Shown here piece by piece: positions 29,053 through 37,900 of a stretch of DNA of 64,000 nt. The stretch's first letter is position 1. Every line of letters begins with the position of its first letter. The stretch spans positions 186,001 through 250,000 of the forward strand of contig CAWGFN010000001.1 in assembly GCA_963821885.1 (NCBI GenBank), given 5' to 3'. The DNA is from Oleiagrimonas sp963821885 (GTDB taxonomy: Bacteria; Pseudomonadota; Gammaproteobacteria; Xanthomonadales; Rhodanobacteraceae). The translations under genes and the position numbers were made by a program. Under the pieces are notes generated by a model. The model was given only the letters and a program-made list of their open reading frames with translations, searched no databases and was not told the DNA's origin.

Positions 29053-29080
29053 GTGCGGGGCGGTTTGTGCCGCCCCGCAC
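29053..29080 (+). terminator. Hairpin after rpsA, possible terminator or attenuator
   Basis: Perfect 11-bp stem GTGCGGGGCGG / CCGCCCCGCAC around TTTGTG, eight bases past the rpsA stop. The following GGTCTTGTTG is only partly T-rich, so termination may be partial and allow read-through into ihfB. Confidence 0.65.
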
Positions 29081-29216
29081 GGTCTTGTTGCGGTAAATGG
29101 GGTAATCCTGATTGCATGGTGCGGTTCGCGTGCGCCATGCCAGGGGGAAGCTGGCAATCACGGCACGGCTTGACAGGGGAGCTGGACGGTCTGTGCACCA
29201 TGGAACTGCGGGTACC

Positions 29217-29507
29217 ATGACCAAATCCGAATTGATCGAAGCACTGGCACGCGGGCAGACCCACCTCGCCTACAGCGACGTGGAAATGGCCGTGAAGGGG
29301 CTGCTCGAGCAGATGAGCCGTGCGCTGGCCGAGGGCGACCGCATCGAGGTCCGTGGCTTCGGCAGTTTTTCGCTGCATTACCGGCCACCGCGCATGGGGC
29401 GCAATCCCAAGACGGGCGAGGCCGTGGCCCTGCCGGGCAAGCACGTGCCGCATTTCAAGCCGGGCAAGGAGCTGCGCGAGCGCGTCAACGAAGGCGCCGA
29501 CAGCTGA
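29217..29507 (+). CDS. ihfB: Integration host factor subunit beta
   Basis: DNA-bending protein subunit of 96 residues. MTKSELIEALARGQTHLAYSDVEMAVKGLLEQM forms the dimerisation helices, GDRIEVRGFGSFSLHYRPPRMGRNPKTGEAV the DNA-clasping arm with the intercalating proline in RNPKTGE, and HVPHFKPGKELRERVN the C-terminal helix. It follows rpsA, as in E. coli, and is followed by lapA. The start at 29217 gives the family length. Confidence 0.96.
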   Translation: MTKSELIEALARGQTHLAYSDVEMAVKGLLEQMSRALAEGDRIEVRGFGSFSLHYRPPRMGRNPKTGEAVALPGKHVPHFKPGKELRERVNEGADS

Positions 29508-29566
29508 CCGCGCATCTTTAGCGCGCGTCTGTGCGTCGTGACCGCAATCGGGTAAAGTCACTGCGC

Positions 29567-29821
29567 ATGCGCATCCTCATCATCGTTCTGTTGCTCGCCT
29601 GCGTCGTCGCGGGCGTCGTGTTCGGCGCGCTGAACGCCGACCTGGTCTCCTTTGATTTCGGTTTCGTCCAGGCCAAGCTGCCCAAGGGCGGCGCGCTCGT
29701 GGTCGCGCTTGCCGTCGGATGGCTGCTTGGTGGCGTGACCGCCTGGCTGGGCGTGCGTGCCCGGGGCATGGGCAGGCGTGGACGCCGGAAGGATCCGGAC
29801 GGGGCCACCGGCAAGCCATGA
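29567..29821 (+). CDS. lapA: LapA-family membrane protein (DUF1049)
   Basis: Small inner-membrane protein of 84 residues with two hydrophobic segments (about 2-20 and 42-63) and the LapA motif LNADLVSFDFGFVQAKLPKG between them, then a basic cytosolic tail. In E. coli LapA and LapB together tune LpxC degradation and LPS synthesis. It overlaps lapB by four bases (ATGA). The start at 29567 begins directly with the membrane helix; an upstream in-frame ATG at 29531 would add 12 basic residues. Confidence 0.87.
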   Translation: MRILIIVLLLACVVAGVVFGALNADLVSFDFGFVQAKLPKGGALVVALAVGWLLGGVTAWLGVRARGMGRRGRRKDPDGATGKP

Positions 29822-30990
29822 ACCCGATCTATCTGCTGAGCGCCTTGTTGCCGCTGGCCTTCATCAGCGGCTGGTGGCTCGCCCGGCGCAGCCGCGCGCT
29901 GCGTACCGGCGCCGAGCGCAATGCGCTTTCCTCGGACTACTTCCGGGGCCTCAACTACCTCCTGAACGAAGAGCAGGACAAGGCCATCGAGGTGTTCCTG
30001 CGCCTGGCCGAATACAACCGCGACACGGCAGAGACCCACCTGGCGCTGGGCAACCTTTTCCGCCGCCGCGGCGAGGTGGATCGCGCCATCCGCGTGCACC
30101 AGCACCTGGTCTCGCGCGCCGACCTCAGCGACGACATGAAGACCGTGGCCCTGCTGGAGCTGGGCGAGGACTACATGCGCGCGGGGCTGCTCGACCGTGC
30201 CGAGACGCTTTTCGCCGACCTGGCGGCGATGAACGCCCACGCGCCATCGGCGCTGCGCCACCTGATCGCCATCTACCAGCATGAACGCGACTGGCACCAG
30301 GCCATCGAGCAGGCCCATCGACTCGAACGCATGACCGGCGACTCGCAATCGCACGACATTGCGCATTTCTATTGCGAGCTGGCCGAACAGGCGCGGCACC
30401 ATGGCGCCCGTGACGATGCCGTGGAATATCTGAGGCAGGCCTTCGAACATGATCGCGCCTGCGTCCGCGCCCACATGATCGAGGGCGCCATCCACGCGTC
30501 CGAGGGCGACGACCACGAGGCCATCGCCAGTTATGAGCGCGCGGCGCGCTCGGATCTGGCCTTCGTGCCCGAGATTCTTCCGCCCTTGCTCGATTGCTAT
30601 GCCCGCGCCGGCGAGATGGCGCAGGCCGAGGATTTCCTGCGCGAGGTGATCCAGCACTATCACGGCATATCGCCGGTGCTGGCCCTGACGCGCATCCATC
30701 GCCAGCGTGATGGCGAACAGGTCGCCGTGGAATTCCTTACCGAGCAATTGCGCATCCGGCCTTCCGTGCGTGGCCTGATGGCGTTGATCGATGCCACCAT
30801 GGACAAGGTTTCCGGCGAGGCCCGCGCCAACTTCATGATCCTGCGCGACCTGACCCGCAAGCTGCTGGAAGGGCAGGCGATGTATCGCTGCCGCCAGTGT
30901 GGCTTCGGCGCCAAGGCGCACCACTGGCAGTGCCCGAGCTGCAAGAACTGGTCCACGGTGCTGCCGATCCTCGGCGTCGCCAACGAGTGA
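29818..30990 (+). CDS. lapB: Lipopolysaccharide assembly protein LapB
   Basis: Membrane-anchored TPR protein of 390 residues. An N-terminal helix (about 3-20) is followed by about nine TPR units starting at FRGLNYLLNEEQDKAIEVFLRL, and a C-terminal rubredoxin-like zinc module with two CxxC pairs, YRCRQCGF and WQCPSCKNW. LapB presents LpxC to FtsH and so limits lipid A synthesis. All four zinc ligands are intact. It forms an operon with lapA and precedes the O-antigen-type genes. Confidence 0.94.
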   Translation: MNPIYLLSALLPLAFISGWWLARRSRALRTGAERNALSSDYFRGLNYLLNEEQDKAIEVFLRLAEYNRDTAETHLALGNLFRRRGEVDRAIRVHQHLVSRADLSDDMKTVALLELGEDYMRAGLLDRAETLFADLAAMNAHAPSALRHLIAIYQHERDWHQAIEQAHRLERMTGDSQSHDIAHFYCELAEQARHHGARDDAVEYLRQAFEHDRACVRAHMIEGAIHASEGDDHEAIASYERAARSDLAFVPEILPPLLDCYARAGEMAQAEDFLREVIQHYHGISPVLALTRIHRQRDGEQVAVEFLTEQLRIRPSVRGLMALIDATMDKVSGEARANFMILRDLTRKLLEGQAMYRCRQCGFGAKAHHWQCPSCKNWSTVLPILGVANE

Positions 30991-30998
30991 CGGCGGGC

Positions 30999-32018
30999 AT
31001 GGACACCTACGCCATCGAACGCACCGCCATGGCCATGGCCATCGCACTGATGGTGGCGTTGCTGACGACCTGGGCGGTGCTCGGCTACGCCCGCCGCAGC
31101 GGCATGCTCGATCTGCCGGGCAGGCGCCGATCACACGATCGTCCGACCCCGCGCGGCGGAGGCGCGGGACTGGTCCTGGGCGCGATGGCGGGCATCGGTT
31201 TCGCCCTGCATGACACGCTGCGTCCGCCCTCCCTGCTGGTGGCGATGCTGGTCGCCGCGTTGCTGGTGGCCGTCATGGGTTGGCTCGATGATCGCAACGG
31301 CCTGCCTGCATGGCCCCGGCTGATCGCGCATGTCGTCGCGGCCGGTGGCTTCTGCCTGCTGCTGGTGGCCGCCGCTGGACTATCGACCCTGTGGCTGGCC
31401 GTGTTGATCCCGCTCGCGGTGTGGAGCATCAACCTGCACAACTTCATGGACGGCACGGACGCGCTGCTGGGATTGCAGCTGGTGTTCGTCGGCCTGGCCG
31501 GCGGCGCGCTGTGCATGGCGCAGGGCTGGGTGGTGCTTGGCGCCGCCCACATGGCCCTGTCCGCCGCGGCCACGGGCTTCCTGGTCTTCAACCTGCCGCC
31601 CGCGCGCATCTTCATGGGCGACGTCGGCAGCGGATTCGCCGGCCTGCTGGTGTTCATGCTGGGCATGCTCTGGTGCGTGGACGACCCCCATGCCGCCTGG
31701 GTGGTGCTGATCCTGAATGCCGCCTTCGCCACGGATGCGACGATGACCCTGCTGTCGCGCCTGCTCCGCGGTCGCCGCTGGTATGCGCCGCATCGCGAAC
31801 ATCTGTATCAGTGGCTGGCGCGGGCGCATTTCACGCACGGCCAGGTTGCCGGCATGTACCTGCTGTACAACCTCGTGGTGCTGGCGCCGATGGCCTGGAT
31901 GGCCATGCGCGAGCCGTCATGGGCGCCCGCCTGGTGCACGGGGGCGTATGCACTCAGCGCCCTGGCATGGCTGTATGGAAAGGCGCGCTGCGGGGGAGGT
32001 CGTCGTGCGCGGGCATAG
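30999..32018 (+). CDS. Undecaprenyl-phosphate sugar-1-phosphate transferase (WecA/WbpL-like)
   Basis: Polytopic enzyme of 339 residues of the glycosyltransferase 4 (MraY/WecA) family, with about ten membrane helices. Catalytic motifs are LDDRNGLPAWPRL, HNFMDGTDALLG and FMGDVGSGFAG. It would place a sugar 1-phosphate on undecaprenyl phosphate to start O-antigen or another glycan. The adjacent WbpM-like dehydratase supports a WbpL-type role with a UDP-6-deoxy-4-keto-HexNAc-derived sugar. ATG 30999 was chosen; a GTG at 30987 is in frame. Confidence 0.88.
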   Translation: MDTYAIERTAMAMAIALMVALLTTWAVLGYARRSGMLDLPGRRRSHDRPTPRGGGAGLVLGAMAGIGFALHDTLRPPSLLVAMLVAALLVAVMGWLDDRNGLPAWPRLIAHVVAAGGFCLLLVAAAGLSTLWLAVLIPLAVWSINLHNFMDGTDALLGLQLVFVGLAGGALCMAQGWVVLGAAHMALSAAATGFLVFNLPPARIFMGDVGSGFAGLLVFMLGMLWCVDDPHAAWVVLILNAAFATDATMTLLSRLLRGRRWYAPHREHLYQWLARAHFTHGQVAGMYLLYNLVVLAPMAWMAMREPSWAPAWCTGAYALSALAWLYGKARCGGGRRARA

Positions 32019-33906
32019 GTTGATGGGCGTGCTGCATCCCAGGCTGGCCGTGGTCCTGCACGACCTGTTGATGGTCGCGCTGGCCTGGTGGCTGGCCAAG
32101 ACCCTGCGCTACATGCTGGCCAGCCACGGGCACGCGGATTTCCTGCCGGTGGAGTGCCTGCTGGTGCTCGCCGTGCAGGGGCTGACCTTTGCATGGACGG
32201 GCCTTTACAAGGGGCTCTGGCGGTTCGCCAGCCTGCCGGATCTGTGGAACATCGCCCGCGCGGCCGTGGTCGGCACCCTGGGCATCGCGCTGGTGCTGTT
32301 CCTGTACAACCGCCTCGACGGCGTGCCGCGTTCGGTGTTCGTGATCTATCCGTGGATCCTGGCGATCCTTCTCGGCGGCCCGCGCCTGGCCTACCGGTTC
32401 TGGAAGGACAGCCGCCTGGATCTGCTGGACACGCGCCAGAGCCGCCGGGTCATCATCATCGGTGCCGGCCGCGCGGGAGAGACCCTGGCGCGCGACCTGC
32501 GTCGCGATCCGCATTTCCAGCTGGTGGGTTTCGTCGATGACGACATCTCGCTGCGCGGCGCGCGCCTGCAGGGCATCCCGGTGCTCGGCTCGATCGAGCG
32601 CCTGCCGGAGTTGGCGCGCGAGGTCGCGGCGCAGATGCTGCTGATCGCCCTGCCGGCCGCCAGCACGGCACAGATGCGCCGGGTGGTGGAACTGTGCCAG
32701 GCCGCCGGCGTGGCATTTCGCACCGTGCCGCGCCTGGACGACGTGGTCGCCGGCCGTGCGCAGTTCAACCAGATCAAGGAGGTGGCGATCGAGGACCTCC
32801 TCGGGCGCGACAGCGTGGAGCTGGACTGGACCGCCATCCGCACCGGCATCAGCGGCCGCACGGTGCTGGTCACCGGTGGCGGCGGTTCGGTGGGTTCGGA
32901 GTTGTGCCGCCAGGTGGCCCGTCTCGGCGCCAGCGCGCTGGTGATCGTGGAGAACGGCGAATACAACCTGTACCGCATCCAGCGCGAACTGGCGGCGAAG
33001 TATCCGCAATTGCCGCTGCACGCCTGCCTGGTCGACGCCGGCGATCGCGATGCGATGGCGCACCTGTTCGCGCGGCACAGGCCGCACACGGTGTTCCATG
33101 CGGCGGCCTACAAGCACGTGCCACTGCTGCAGACGCAGCTGCGCGAGGCCGTGCGCAACAATATCCTGGCGACGCAGGTCGTGGCCGAGGTGGCGCTGGC
33201 GACGGGTTGCGATCGATTCGTGCTGATCTCCACCGACAAGGCGGTCAATCCGCTCGGCGTGATGGGCGCGACCAAGCGCGTGGCCGAGATGCTGTGCCAG
33301 CAGCTGGCCGCGCGTTCGTCGCGGACGCATGTCGTGACCGTGCGATTCGGCAACGTGCTCGACTCGGCCGGCTCGGTGGTGCCGCTGTTCCGCGAACAGA
33401 TTCGCGCGGGCGGCCCGGTCACCGTGACCCACCCGGACATGTCGCGCTACTTCATGACCATCCCGGAGGCCTGCCAGTTGATCCTGCAGGCATCGGTGCA
33501 GGGGCAGGGGGGCGAACTGTTCGCCCTGGACATGGGCGAACCCGTGCGCATCCGCGACCTGGCCGAGCAGATGATCCGCCTGGCCGGCAAGCTGCCGGGC
33601 ACGGACGTGCCGATCGTGTTCACCGGCCTGCGTCCGGGGGAAAAGCTGGTCGAGGAACTGTTCGATGCACGCGAGGCCTATCAGGCCACCACCCATGCCA
33701 AGATCTTCCTTGCGCGCGGGGTCGCGCCGATGCGCGAACATCTGCCGGCGACGATCGAGTCGCTCGAAGACGCCGTCCGGGCATGCGATGATGTTGCCAT
33801 GCAGCAATGGATATCGCGGCTGCTGCCCGCCTTTCGCTGGCAGGGCGAACATGACACCGGGGACGTGATTGCCCTGCGTCCCGTCGACAATCAAGGAATC
33901 GCATGA
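32005..33906 (+). CDS. Membrane-bound nucleotide-sugar 4,6-dehydratase (WbpM/PglF type)
   Basis: Protein of about 633 residues: four N-terminal membrane helices (to about residue 120), a CoA-binding-like Rossmann segment with IIIGAGRAGETLARDL, and a C-terminal SDR dehydratase domain. The latter has TGGGGSVGSELC (NAD-binding) and the TDKAVNPLGVMGATKRVAEM region of the long WbpM/FlaA1 family. It likely makes UDP-4-keto-6-deoxy-GlcNAc for O-antigen. I prefer GTG 32005 because GGGGGAGG lies five bases upstream; ATG 32023 would shorten it by six residues. Upstream it overlaps the transferase gene, and it is coupled to galU (ATGA). Confidence 0.9.
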   Translation: MRGHRLMGVLHPRLAVVLHDLLMVALAWWLAKTLRYMLASHGHADFLPVECLLVLAVQGLTFAWTGLYKGLWRFASLPDLWNIARAAVVGTLGIALVLFLYNRLDGVPRSVFVIYPWILAILLGGPRLAYRFWKDSRLDLLDTRQSRRVIIIGAGRAGETLARDLRRDPHFQLVGFVDDDISLRGARLQGIPVLGSIERLPELAREVAAQMLLIALPAASTAQMRRVVELCQAAGVAFRTVPRLDDVVAGRAQFNQIKEVAIEDLLGRDSVELDWTAIRTGISGRTVLVTGGGGSVGSELCRQVARLGASALVIVENGEYNLYRIQRELAAKYPQLPLHACLVDAGDRDAMAHLFARHRPHTVFHAAAYKHVPLLQTQLREAVRNNILATQVVAEVALATGCDRFVLISTDKAVNPLGVMGATKRVAEMLCQQLAARSSRTHVVTVRFGNVLDSAGSVVPLFREQIRAGGPVTVTHPDMSRYFMTIPEACQLILQASVQGQGGELFALDMGEPVRIRDLAEQMIRLAGKLPGTDVPIVFTGLRPGEKLVEELFDAREAYQATTHAKIFLARGVAPMREHLPATIESLEDAVRACDDVAMQQWISRLLPAFRWQGEHDTGDVIALRPVDNQGIA

Positions 33907-34778
33907 GCACGCGTTTGCGCAAAGTCGTCTTTCCGGTCGCCGGTCTCGGCACCCGTTTCCTGCCGGCGACCAAGGTCGTGGCCAAGGAAATGCTGCCGGT
34001 GCTCGACCGGCCCCTGATCCAGTACGCCGTCGACGAGGCCGTCGATGCCGGCGCGGACACGCTGGTCTTCGTCACCAACCGCTACAAGCACGCCATCGCC
34101 GACTATTTCGACAAGTCCTACGAGCTGGAGTCGAAGCTGGCCGAGAAGGGCAAGGACGAGCTTCTGGCCCTGGTCCAGGGCACGCTGCCGCGGCACGTGC
34201 GCGCGGTATTCGTGACCCAGCCCGAGGCGCTGGGCCTGGGACATGCCGTGCTGTGCGCGCGACCGGTGGTCGGCGACGAGCCCTTCGGCGTCATGCTGCC
34301 GGACGACCTGATCCTCAACGAGGGCGGTCCCGGCGCCCTTCGCCAGATGGCCGATGCCGCGCAGGCGCACGATGCCGGCGTGATCGCGGTCGAGGAAGTG
34401 CCGCGCGAACAGACCGACAAGTACGGCATCGTGGCCACCGGCGAGGCCATCGATGCCCAGGCATCGCCCATCACGCACATGGTGGAGAAGCCGAGTCCGG
34501 CCGAGGCGCCGGGCAATCTCGCCGTGGTCGGGCGCTACGTGCTTCCGGGGCGGATCTTCGAACTGCTCGCGCAGACGCGTCCGGGCAGCGGCGGGGAAAT
34601 CCAGCTCACCGATGCCATCGAGGGCCTGCTTCACCAGCAATCAGTGCTGGCCTATCGTTTCCGCGGTCGGCGCTTTGACTGCGGCAACAAGCTTGGCCTG
34701 GTGCGCGCCACCCTGCACCTGGCCATGCAGGATCCGGCCCTGGCGCCCGCCGTGCGCGAGGCCGCCGGCGACGCCTGA
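33903..34778 (+). CDS. galU: UTP-glucose-1-phosphate uridylyltransferase
   Basis: Makes UDP-glucose for LPS core, exopolysaccharide and osmoprotectant pathways; 291 residues, standard length. The nucleotide-binding N-terminus FPVAGLGTRFLPATKVVAKEMLPVLDRP and VEKPSPAEAPGNLAVVGRYVLP are typical of GalU, and GRRFDCGNKLG is the late sugar-binding motif. Its start overlaps the preceding stop by four bases, so it belongs to the same operon as the two glycan genes. Confidence 0.96.
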   Translation: MSTRLRKVVFPVAGLGTRFLPATKVVAKEMLPVLDRPLIQYAVDEAVDAGADTLVFVTNRYKHAIADYFDKSYELESKLAEKGKDELLALVQGTLPRHVRAVFVTQPEALGLGHAVLCARPVVGDEPFGVMLPDDLILNEGGPGALRQMADAAQAHDAGVIAVEEVPREQTDKYGIVATGEAIDAQASPITHMVEKPSPAEAPGNLAVVGRYVLPGRIFELLAQTRPGSGGEIQLTDAIEGLLHQQSVLAYRFRGRRFDCGNKLGLVRATLHLAMQDPALAPAVREAAGDA

Positions 34779-34805
34779 GCGCGACCCGCGCGATCGGTCC
34801 CTGCT

Positions 34806-34832
34806 GAAGCCGCGGCTGAACACCGCGGCTTC
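34806..34832 (+). terminator. Hairpin downstream of galU, possible terminator
   Basis: Perfect 10-bp stem GAAGCCGCGG / CCGCGGCTTC with a seven-base loop, 27 bp after galU. No clear T tract follows (ATCGTGTC), so it is a weak or Rho-assisted terminator at most. Confidence 0.5.
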
Positions 34833-34993
34833 ATCGTGTCAGAATCGTGCCCGCAACCTGCCATCTTCGTGGTGCAGGATGTCTGGGGAAAAGATCATTC
34901 GCGCATGCGGTGTCCTCGCGATGCCGGGTGGGGCGGCATGAGCTACCGGCACGGCATGGGCCGTGACGCATGGAATCGGATCGGGGACCGCCA

Positions 34994-37900
34994 ATGGATG
35001 TGTTGCGCTTCATCGTTCGCCTGCCCCTGCGCCTTCTCGGGTTGCTGTTGCGCCTGGTCGGCTGGGTGTTGCAACCGCTGATCGGCAAGTTGCGCTGGAG
35101 CGCGCCGGCCTGGGCCGTCGCCGCGGGGCGTCGCCCTGGACGGGCATTGGGCCTGGCGCTCGGCCTGGCGGGCGTCATCGTCGCCGGCTGGTACGCCGGC
35201 TACTGGTATCGCCATCGTCCGCGTCCGCCCGAGCCGCCGCGCATCGACTGGACCGCGCAGGTCCCGCAACCTTCCACGTGGGTCAAGGACAAGAACGGCG
35301 ACCGCCGCGTGGTGCAGCCCCTGACACTGGAATTCTCCGGGTCCGCGGCGCCGATCAAGGCGCTGGACAAGCCGGTCGAGGCCGGCATCGAGATGCGTCC
35401 GGCGCAGTCCGGGCAATGGCGCTGGGTCAACGACCACACCCTTCGGTTCGTGCCGAAGGGGCCCTGGGCGGTGGGCCAGCGCTACACCGTCGCCTTCGAC
35501 GTGCACAAGGTCTTCGCGGCCCACGTGCTGATGGCGCGAGATCACTTCAGTTTCCACACCCGCGCTTTCAGCGTGCGCATGGATGACGGGCAATTCCACC
35601 AGGACCCGCAGCACGCGGCCGACAAGTCGGTGCTGGTGCCGCTGCATTTCAATTACGCGGTCGACGCGGCCAGCCTGGAACGCAACCTGCACGTCGAGTT
35701 GATCGGCCGCGACGGCAAGGTGGCCAGCACGCTGAAGTCCAGCGTCACCTACGGACCCCACAAGCGCCAGGCCTGGGTGCATTCGCAGCGCCTGGCGCTG
35801 CCGCACGATCCGGGCCTGGTGCGGGTGCGCCTGGACGACGGCACGCGCGCCGAGCGCGGCGGCGACGCCTTCGACACGGCGCTGAAGACCGACATCAAGG
35901 TGCCCGGTCTGTACAGCCTGGGTATCGAGCGCCTCTCGCCGACGGTGGCCAACGATACCGACAATCATCCACGCCAAGTGATGGTCATGCATTTCTCCGG
36001 CCGCGTGCGCGGCAGCGAATTGGCCGACCACATGCAAGCCTGGGTCCTGCCGCTGCACCGTTCACCCCAAGCCAAGGACAAGGCCCGGCGGACCTGGTGG
36101 AGCAGCGACAGCGTCAGTGAAGCCGTATTGGCCCGATCGACGCCCCTGGACATGACGTTGGATCCGACCGAGGACGATTACGGCCCGGTGCAGAGTTTCG
36201 GCTTCAAGGTGCCGCCCGGACGCCAGATCTACCTGCGCATCCGCCCGGGACTGACCTCGTTCGGCGGCTACGTGATGGGGCGGCCCTTCGCGCGCATCCT
36301 GCGTGCGCCCGACTACCCGAAGATGTTGCGCTTCGTCGCCAAGGGTTCGCTGCTGTCGATGAGTGGCAGCAAGCGCTTGTCCATCGTCGAGCGCAACATG
36401 CCCGGCATGCGCGTGCAGATCGCCCGCATCCTGCCGGATCAGCTGCAGCATCTGGCCAGCGTCAACGTGGGCAGCTACAGCCATCCGGAGATGCCTTACG
36501 AGTTCGACGAGGATCACATCGTCGATCGCCAGCGCATCACCCGCGTGTTCCCCGCGGCCGACCCGGGCAAGCCGCAGTACCAGGGCATTGATCTCGGCCC
36601 GTATCTCAAGGCCGGCGGGCAGGGCGTGTTCCTGCTGCGTCTGTACGGCTACGACCCTGCCATCGCGCAACGCCAGGCCGCGTTCGCGGCGCGCCAGGCG
36701 GCGCGGATGCGGCAGGGCCAGGCTTCGGCCGCATCGGACGTTGCGCCGAAAGCCGACGTCTCGCCGGAGGTCGGCCGCGGGCAATTGCGTGACAGCCGAC
36801 TGATCGTGATCACCGACCTGGGCATGATCGTCAAGCGCGCCCTCGACGGCAGCCAGGACGTGTTCGTGCAGTCGATTCGCACCGGGCGTCCGGTGGCCGG
36901 CGCGCAGGTGTCGGTGATCGCCATCAACGGCCAGACCCTGTATGCGCGCACCACCAGCGCGGACGGCGTGGTGCATTTCCCGTCGTTGCAGGGGCTGCGC
37001 GAAGAGAAGCGCCCGGCCATGTACGTGGTCACCCACGACGGCGATATGTCGTTCCTGCCCAATGGCGAAACCGACCGCAACCTGGATTTCTCCCGCTTCG
37101 ACGTGGGGGGCGAGGTCGGGTCGATCCATAGAGGCAGTCTTTCCGGTTACCTGTTCTCCGATCGCGGACTGTACCGCCCGGGCGAGACCTTCCACATCGG
37201 ATTGATCGTGCGCGCCGCCGACTGGTCGCGCAGCGTGGCCGGCATGCCGCTGAAGGCCGACATCGTCGATCCACGTGGCGTCACCGTGAAACAGGTGCCG
37301 CTGCAGATGGACGCCACGGGCTTTGCCGAACTGGCCTACACGCCGCCCGAGACGGCGCCGACGGGTGCCTGGAGCATCAACCTGCGCATCGTCCGCGACG
37401 GCCATGCCGATTCGCAGATCGGCAGCACCACCGTGCAGGTCAAGGATTTCCAGCCCGACCGCATGAAGGTCGACGCGCACTTTTCCGAACAGACGGCCGA
37501 GGGCTGGATCAAGCCCGACAAGCTCAAGGCGCTGGTCGATGCGCGCAACCTGTTCGGCACGCCCGCGGCCGATCGTCGCGTCGAGGGTTCGCTGACCCTG
37601 CGCCCGGCCTGGCCGGCCTTCCACGGCTGGCCCGGCTACCATTTCTACGACATCCATCGCGCCAAGCGCGGCTATGAGCAGAGCCTGCAGGACACCCGTA
37701 CCGACGCCAAGGGCCATGCCGCATTCGATCTCGGCCTGGATCAGTACGCCGACGCCACCTACCAGCTGTATTTCCTCGCCCGCGTGCACGAGGCCGCCGG
37801 CGGTCGCAGCGTGGCGGCGGCGGCACAGGCGCTGGTGTCGAGCAACGACTGGCTGGTCGGCTACAAGAGCGAGGACGATCTCGGCTACGTGAGCCGCAAC

